From: Panaeolus papilionaceus
Taxonomy: Eukaryota > Basidiomycota > Agaricomycetes > Agaricales
Length of the DNA: 64,000 nt
Assembly: GCA_015501605.1 (NCBI GenBank)
Contig: JADNRZ010000008.1
Location: forward strand, 1,674,001-1,738,000
Direction: 5' to 3'
Shown here piece after piece: positions 59,163-64,000 of this stretch (position 1 is the first letter of the stretch; every line of letters begins with the position of its first letter). Position numbers and translations under genes: made by a program. Below the pieces are notes generated by a model. It did not search any database. It saw only the letters and a program-made list of their open reading frames with translations, and was not told where the DNA came from.

Positions 59163-61260
59163 TCAATCTTCCTCTTCTACGTCGTCCTCTGCTTCTACTA
59201 CACCCTGTGGCTTGAGTAAGTCGTTCAGATCTTCGTCTTCTTCTACTGACTCTTCCATTTCTTTCAGGCGTCGGCTTGATACATCCAGGATTTCGTCTAG
59301 AGGCGGGAGCGGAATGGATTGACGAGGGAAGTATGGGATTACACGAAAAGCGGCGATGGGGCGATGAAGAAGGGTTCCGTCGAGCTCAGCGATGATGTAA
59401 GCACCTCCGCGGTTACGAGAAATGACGACTAAGGGGCCAAGATAGCGCGCGCGCATTTTACGGTTGAGTGACTTCTCAATCGCTGTGTTTCGTATGAGAA
59501 CGAGGCTGCCGCGTTGGAAGTTGAAATCCTTGATGGTGCGCTGGAACTTGAGCTCAAATCGGCGTGCTGCTTGTAGTCTGGACTTGAATACACGTGAGTG
59601 GAGTCGTGAAAGGTCGGCGGGTCGCTTTTGGAGTGCAATGGCGTGTCGTGCAATGAGATCGGTTGAAGATAGGATGGAATCGGGAGGAGGTAAGAGATAC
59701 GAAGCCTCAGTGATGTCGAACGGAAGCAAGGGATGAGTGCCTGTGAGTGCAAAGTAAGGTGAGCAACCCATGCGGCGTCGTGTCGTGATCCGATCTGCCC
59801 AAAATACGTGACTAGCGACTTGAGACCACTTAGACTGATCACCATCACAAGATTTGAATAAAGCCTGTCGTACGTCGAAATGTGGGCGCTCCACGAGACC
59901 GTTTGCGCGTGAATTGTACCCTGAGATGCGAATATGAACGATGTGGTACTTGGCTGCAAGATATTCGATGGCGGCGACAATTGGTGGACCGTTATCGGTG
60001 ACGATTTCGAGTAAAGCGCCATAGTGATGCAAGAGATCGCGCTTGATCCATTCTCCTACGGTCTGAGCGGTTTCTCGACGAAGGGGGGCGAATTCTGGGA
60101 AGTGGGAGACTGAACAACGAGCCTGGATGATGTACTTGTAACCTCCGGACCGTGGTAGGTGCATAGTATCAAGATAAACCTTCGAGAATAAGGGAGCAGG
60201 TGAAGCGACAGTGGGAGGGATGAGGATGTTACGAGTCTGATGAAGTTGACATAAATGGCAAGTTTTGATGAACCAGCTGACGTCGGCACCAAGCATAGGC
60301 CACCAGTAGCGTTCAGATATGAGAGAAAACGTCGCGTGGAAGCTGTGGTGTCCTAAATGGTCGTGTGCGGCTTTGAGAATGAAAAGGCGTCGGTCGGGGT
60401 ATACTACGAGCTTGTGCTGACCGTCTCCGCTTCGTTTCCAAAGGCGATCATGATCCAGAAAGAACTGCGCTGCAAAACGAATAAATGAGGCTCTTTCTTC
60501 ATCGGGAACCGAGTCTGGAACATTGAGCGTGCGGTGCCATTCTGGTACGAGTAAAATTCGTTGGTCAAGGTGTTGAGCGCTAGGGGAACGAGGAACGATG
60601 GAGTATGGAGTCGTTTCACTGGTAGGAGCGGGATTTTGTGTTGAAGATGGGTTGGAGGGATCGAGAGACGATGGCTGAGGTATATTTTCGTGAATATAGA
60701 CAGTAGCGGGTGGTTGTTCAATGATAGCAGTGGTTCTGGGGTTAAGAATATGCATGAAACCGTGAAGTTGGTCGATCCAATCGTCAAAGTCGCTGCTCTC
60801 GTCATCTGGAATGTTGTCAGGTTGACCTGGACGCCTAGAAAGACCATCGGGACCGGTGTGTTTGTTGCCAGGTATGTGAACAAGTGTGAAGTGGAACATG
60901 AGGATGGAGATAATCCAGCGGTTTATCGAAGCGGATGGGGAGATGTCGGGGTTAGATAGCATACCTTTAATGTATTTAGCGTCCACTTCAACGATAAGAT
61001 TGCGCAAACCGATGAGATGAAGCTTGAGGGCTTTAAAAGCGCGATAGAGGCCGTAAATTTCGAGTTTAGCTTGAGAAAATCGGGATTCACGAGCGTTGAG
61101 AAGTAGGGAACCGAAACGAGAGAAATAACGAAGCTTGGGGTTGGTGGGATCTTGCTGAGAGAGAATATAGCCAACAGCAGTCGCTGAAGTGTCGACTGAA
61201 AGGATAACAGGCGCGCTGGAGCTGTAATCGATAGGGCGGAGAGCTGGAGATCTGAGTTGA
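59163..61260 (-). CDS. Gypsy-2 RNase H and integrase
   Basis: The minus-strand frame opens at about 61260 without its own clear start. RNase H begins almost at once: SAPVILSVDTSATAVGYILS, KLEIYGLYRAFKALKLHLIG, VEVDAKYIKGML, HIPGNKHTGPDGLSRRPG. Integrase follows with its zinc finger (HDHLGHHSFHA, CHLCQLHQTRN) and DDE core (VYLDTMHLPRSGG, EIVTDNGPPIVAAIEYL, NGLVERPHFDVRQ), then a C-terminal domain and an acidic tail ending at 59163. The reverse transcriptase expected before RNase H is missing, so the element cannot copy itself. The frame itself is uninterrupted. Confidence 0.85.
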
Positions 61261-63019
61261 GAGATCGATTGAAAACAGTAGAGGCGATGGCTGGATTGTG
61301 GATAGGTGGGAGATTACGATAAGATGAACCCGAATCAGGCTTTTTATTGCTTGAAGTGTTCGAAGCAACAGCAGGCTGATTGGAAGAAGAAGCAGGAATG
61401 GAATGAGAGTAGGGATCTGGAACGTTGCGGAAAGGGTGTTCTGGAGCTATAGAAACGTTAGTAGGGGGTAAAATGGATACAGCAGGCGTTGGACGAGGTA
61501 CTGGAGCGTTACTGGAGGCAACTGGTGGTTGAGAAGCTGGTGAGGCGATAGGAGCTGGCTGGGATGGTGCTGGAGCGTTCTGAATCGGTTGGGACACTTG
61601 CTGACGAGCCTGAGCACGAGTGCGTTGAGGACCTGAAGAAACCTGCGCGTTTCGAGCCTTACGAGACTCTAGAGCGAAGATTTCTGCCTGAAGCGCAGCG
61701 ATCTGATCATCAGCGGACAAAACGATGGAGCTGGATGAAGCGAACGATGAAGCGTGAGCCTGAGGTTGAGAACGATTGGGATTGGTGAGGATAGTGTGCA
61801 TGAGCTGAGGAACGGCGAGCTGGTTGGGGTTCTGACGATGCCATTCGTCGATACGATCCTTGAAGAGCTGACTAGGACCAATAGCGGGGATGTTGGCACC
61901 TGAAGGAAGTGCTATCCTGCCATACTGGTTTCGAATACACTTTCCAGCACGTATGTACTCTGTAACGAGTTCACAGCTTCGAATGAAGTGATCCCGACCA
62001 CAAAAGTTACAACCTTGCCTGACATTAGAAGGTGGGCCGTGACGAGAGCTGTCAGCGAGAGCCTGGATCGCTTTCTGCATATCATCAAGGCGAGCCATGA
62101 TGTACGAGTTGTCCTGCTCAGTCTTCACAGGGCTGGCGCCCAGCGACGACAAGGGAACAGCAGCGACAGGATACTGCGATTGAGGAGGTGCAAATGAGGG
62201 AACAAATGGAACTGACATGGAAGGAAGGAAGGGATTCGAATGCTGGTGACCACGAATGACAAAGCTGGCTGCATCAACAACCTGCTTGATGGTGAAGGGC
62301 ATGTCTGGGTGCTGAGCTGTATGTGTGACCTGAAGGCGAATTGATACCTGAGTCCAGAGCGACTCTTGAAACCCTGTAACGAAGCGACGTTGGCACTCAA
62401 TCTCGGACATATGATTCTTCGAGATGAGGAAGGAGGCGATGTGGGTGAAGTTGCGTTGATACTCGGCGATGTCAGCGACTGACTGAATGCCAGATTGACG
62501 TGTTTGGAAGATGAGCTGGGTGAGATCGTTGACAGAGAACTTGTTGTCCACAGTGTCAGCTTCGAGATAAAGCTCGATAACGGCGTCCTTGAATACTTGG
62601 TAGTTGGCAGGAATGGCTGAGAACGAGGGGAGGGATTGCCAAAGATCGGAGATGGAGTAGTCTGCATAGCGACAGATGGCGTCTATCTTGTCACGGTCTG
62701 TAGTGACACTGGCTTGCTGGCAGATGAACTCGACCTCGGCGAAGTACTGACGGATTTCACGATCACAAGCGGCAGTGAACCTGGGGGCTGTAGTAGCACC
62801 ACGACCTGGTAATGGAACAATAGTAGCCATGGTAAACAGAGCTGGAAATGATGGAGGAAGGGGTAGCGGTGAAGGCGAACGAGGTGTGTGATACTGGGAA
62901 GGGAGAGGAGCTGGTGACGAAGGTGGAGTGGGTGTAGGTAGGTCTTGGAAGCTGAAAAGAGGCGACGAAGGTGGTGAAGGAAGGTTGTTGTGAACGGCTT
63001 GAGCGTCATGAGCGCTCAT
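61261..63019 (-). CDS. Gypsy-2 gag-like protein
   Basis: The minus-strand frame starts at the ATG at 63019 (MSAHDAQAVHNN), which overlaps the shortened 5' LTR by a few bases; a second ATG at 62829 (MATIVPLPGRG) may be the original start. The gag core reads EIRQYFAEVEFICQQASVT, FSVNDLTQLIFQTRQSG and ECQRRFVTGFQESLWTQVS. A zinc knuckle CNFCGRDHFIRSCEL follows, then a long Pro/Ser/Gln-rich tail. Family resemblance ends near 61.3 kb, where RNase H coding starts in another frame; the gag frame stays open by chance to 60923. Confidence 0.85.
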
Positions 63020-63686
63020 GTACGGGTTCGTGCGGTCTGGAGAGCTGAGGTTTGAAGAGGTAAGCTGGGGGCGATGGAGAGGGCTTCAGGTTGGCAACGG
63101 CGACACTGAGAGACGAAACGAAGCGATAAGAGAGCAGAAACCGGTGACAGTGGCAACTAGGAACGAAAGCCAACGATGGTGGCTACATAGGACGACGAGG
63201 AGACGAAGAATAAGCAATAAAATCGAACCAGACACAGCTGGCGACGCTGAGAGACTGAGAGACGACGAAATACAACTGAAATCGAACCAGACGACGGCTG
63301 GTATGACTGCTAAGGCGAAAAGAGAGTGGAACGAAGCTCAGACACGAAAATATGGGGGGTAAGAATGATCTGCTTTTCCCAGGTAGGCTATGATACAAAG
63401 ATATTGTAGCTACTGGAAAATGTATCTACAACAAGAGAAAACAATTGAATAATGATGGAGGTTGTCATATGAAACAAAGAAACAACAGATGGAACAATGG
63501 TTTTGAATAAATTAATGAAAAGAAGTCATGAAATTGTAAAGATGGTTGGTAGTGCAGGCGTGATAGTGTGCGTGTGTGAGCGCTATACTGATGCCGTGGC
63601 CTAGGCGCTTGAACGGCAAGTCACTGAATTAGTCCAAAAACGTACAAAGGCGCGAAAACGGAGATAGATGGGCGCGCAGCTCATCA
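63008..63686 (-). repeat. Gypsy-2 5' LTR, shortened
   Basis: Matches 57921-58599 of the other LTR at equal length (679 bp) with three differences seen. The first 113 bp of the LTR as drawn on the plus strand (U5 end of the element) and any primer-binding site are absent; gag follows directly. Confidence 0.9.
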
Positions 63687-64000
63687 CCGCGACCTCCTCC
63701 AAGTGAGGATCCATCAGATGATACTCATCCATCTACTCCAACAGAAGAAGGTGATGATGGCTGGAATGATTTTGAGGTTCCACCACAAATGAAACCCCAG
63801 AATCGTCCCAAGCCTCCACCTGCTCCACCTGCCCCTAAAGCACCTAAAGGTCCAAGTGGTCTAGCACCTGCTGCTCCAAAGCCTCTGGTGCCTAATATAC
63901 CAAGGCCAGGTACTTCAGGCAACCAACTGGTTGCATCTGGGTCTAAGCATGGTGACACTGGTCCCACTTCCCAATCAAGGGACACTACTGCTCCTACTTC
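63687..64000 (+). CDS. Copia linker region after integrase (partial, runs off window)
   Basis: Resumes the copia frame after gypsy-2: RPPPSEDPSDDTHPSTPTEE, then FEVPPQMKPQNRPKPPPAP and Pro/Ser-rich sequence, open to the last base. This is the low-complexity linker that precedes reverse transcriptase in copia polyproteins. No stop codon is seen in the 314 bases present. Confidence 0.8.

Larger units (their letters stand above)
57808..63686 (-). mobile_element. Ty3/gypsy element (gypsy-2), non-autonomous
   Basis: Flanked by CCGC (57804-57807 and 63687-63690), it sits in the copia integrase region, and its removal joins NHRGNP to RPPPSEDPSDD in frame. The 3' LTR is 57808-58599 (792 bp). The 5' LTR is only 63008-63686 (679 bp) because its inner 113 bp are missing. 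The two differ at three positions by eye over the 679 shared bp. Gag is followed directly by RNase H and integrase; protease and reverse transcriptase are absent. A polypurine tract (AGAGGGGAATA) abuts the 3' LTR at 58600. Confidence 0.9.
37717..64000 (+). mobile_element. Ty1/copia retrotransposon, nested and running off the window
   Basis: Pieces in order: 5' LTR 37717-37779 plus 47074-47400; internal 47401-49585; 56418-56871; 57351-57807; 63687-64000 and beyond. Everything between these pieces is younger inserted DNA. Removing each insertion and its target duplication restores a continuous reading frame at each coding junction (for example SITE to YDLWHKRFGHLS). Domain order gag, protease, GAG-pre-integrase, integrase defines copia. 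Reverse transcriptase and the 3' LTR lie outside the window. The coding region has a frameshift near 48,100, a TGA at 48445 and a TAG at 57408, so this copy is dead. Confidence 0.9.

Noticed and set aside
60923..61250. C-terminal ~110 residues of the gypsy-2 gag-length frame
   Set aside because: The RNase H of the same element is encoded here in another frame with strong motifs, so the gag frame is open by chance in this part.

Overview
The window looks like nuclear DNA of a mushroom-forming basidiomycete (Agaricomycetes). The evidence is short 50-70 nt GT-AG introns in nearly every gene, a class I hydrophobin, a SAGA Spt7 gene, HSPA12-type Hsp70-like genes, several hypothetical families I associate with agarics, a Plavaka-type transposase and fungal Ty1/copia and Ty3/gypsy elements. 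All exon joins were worked out by hand from reading frame and splice signals; they are models, not transcript evidence. Family names come from memory of the families, because no search could be run.

Bases 1-24,200 are gene-dense, ordinary chromosome. In order they hold a partial hypothetical gene, an acidic-tail protein, a 787-aa coiled-coil protein, a protein with a ubiquitin-like C-terminal part, a Gfo/Idh/MocA oxidoreductase, a penta-EF-hand calcium protein, the SAGA subunit Spt7 and an FG-nucleoporin-like protein. Three U6 snRNA genes lie among them at 8.5, 12.8 and 24.3 kb. All three are identical over the RNA and share a 33-bp upstream element at exactly -63 to -31. A solo LTR at 9.1-9.9 kb cuts an old gene fragment.

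Bases 24,200-36,100 are accessory. A second U6 plus oxidoreductase unit lies inverted relative to the one at 10.5-12.9 kb, and its oxidoreductase copy is a pseudogene. Next come a hydrophobin with an unusual threonine-rich hexad repeat region, an intact 13-exon Hsp70-like gene, a lineage-specific hypothetical gene with a truncated copy, and 2.4 kb of AT-rich sequence I cannot identify.

From 36,104 to the right edge the window is one nest of transposons. An Hsp70-like paralogue is split by a CACTA-type miniature element and then by a Ty1/copia element that runs out of the window. The copia 5' LTR (390 bp) is split by a 9.29-kb DNA transposon carrying a Plavaka-type transposase and three other spliced genes. 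A 390-bp solo copia LTR with a perfect GTTAG duplication sits in the first intron of one of those genes. The copia interior is split by a foreign solo LTR (GTATG duplication) that itself contains a gypsy chromovirus with apparently identical LTRs (GCGCC duplication). It is split again by a 479-bp miniature element (ATTA) and by a second gypsy element (CCGC) that has lost protease and reverse transcriptase. The insertions join back to continuous copia coding sequence when removed, which fixes most boundaries to the base.
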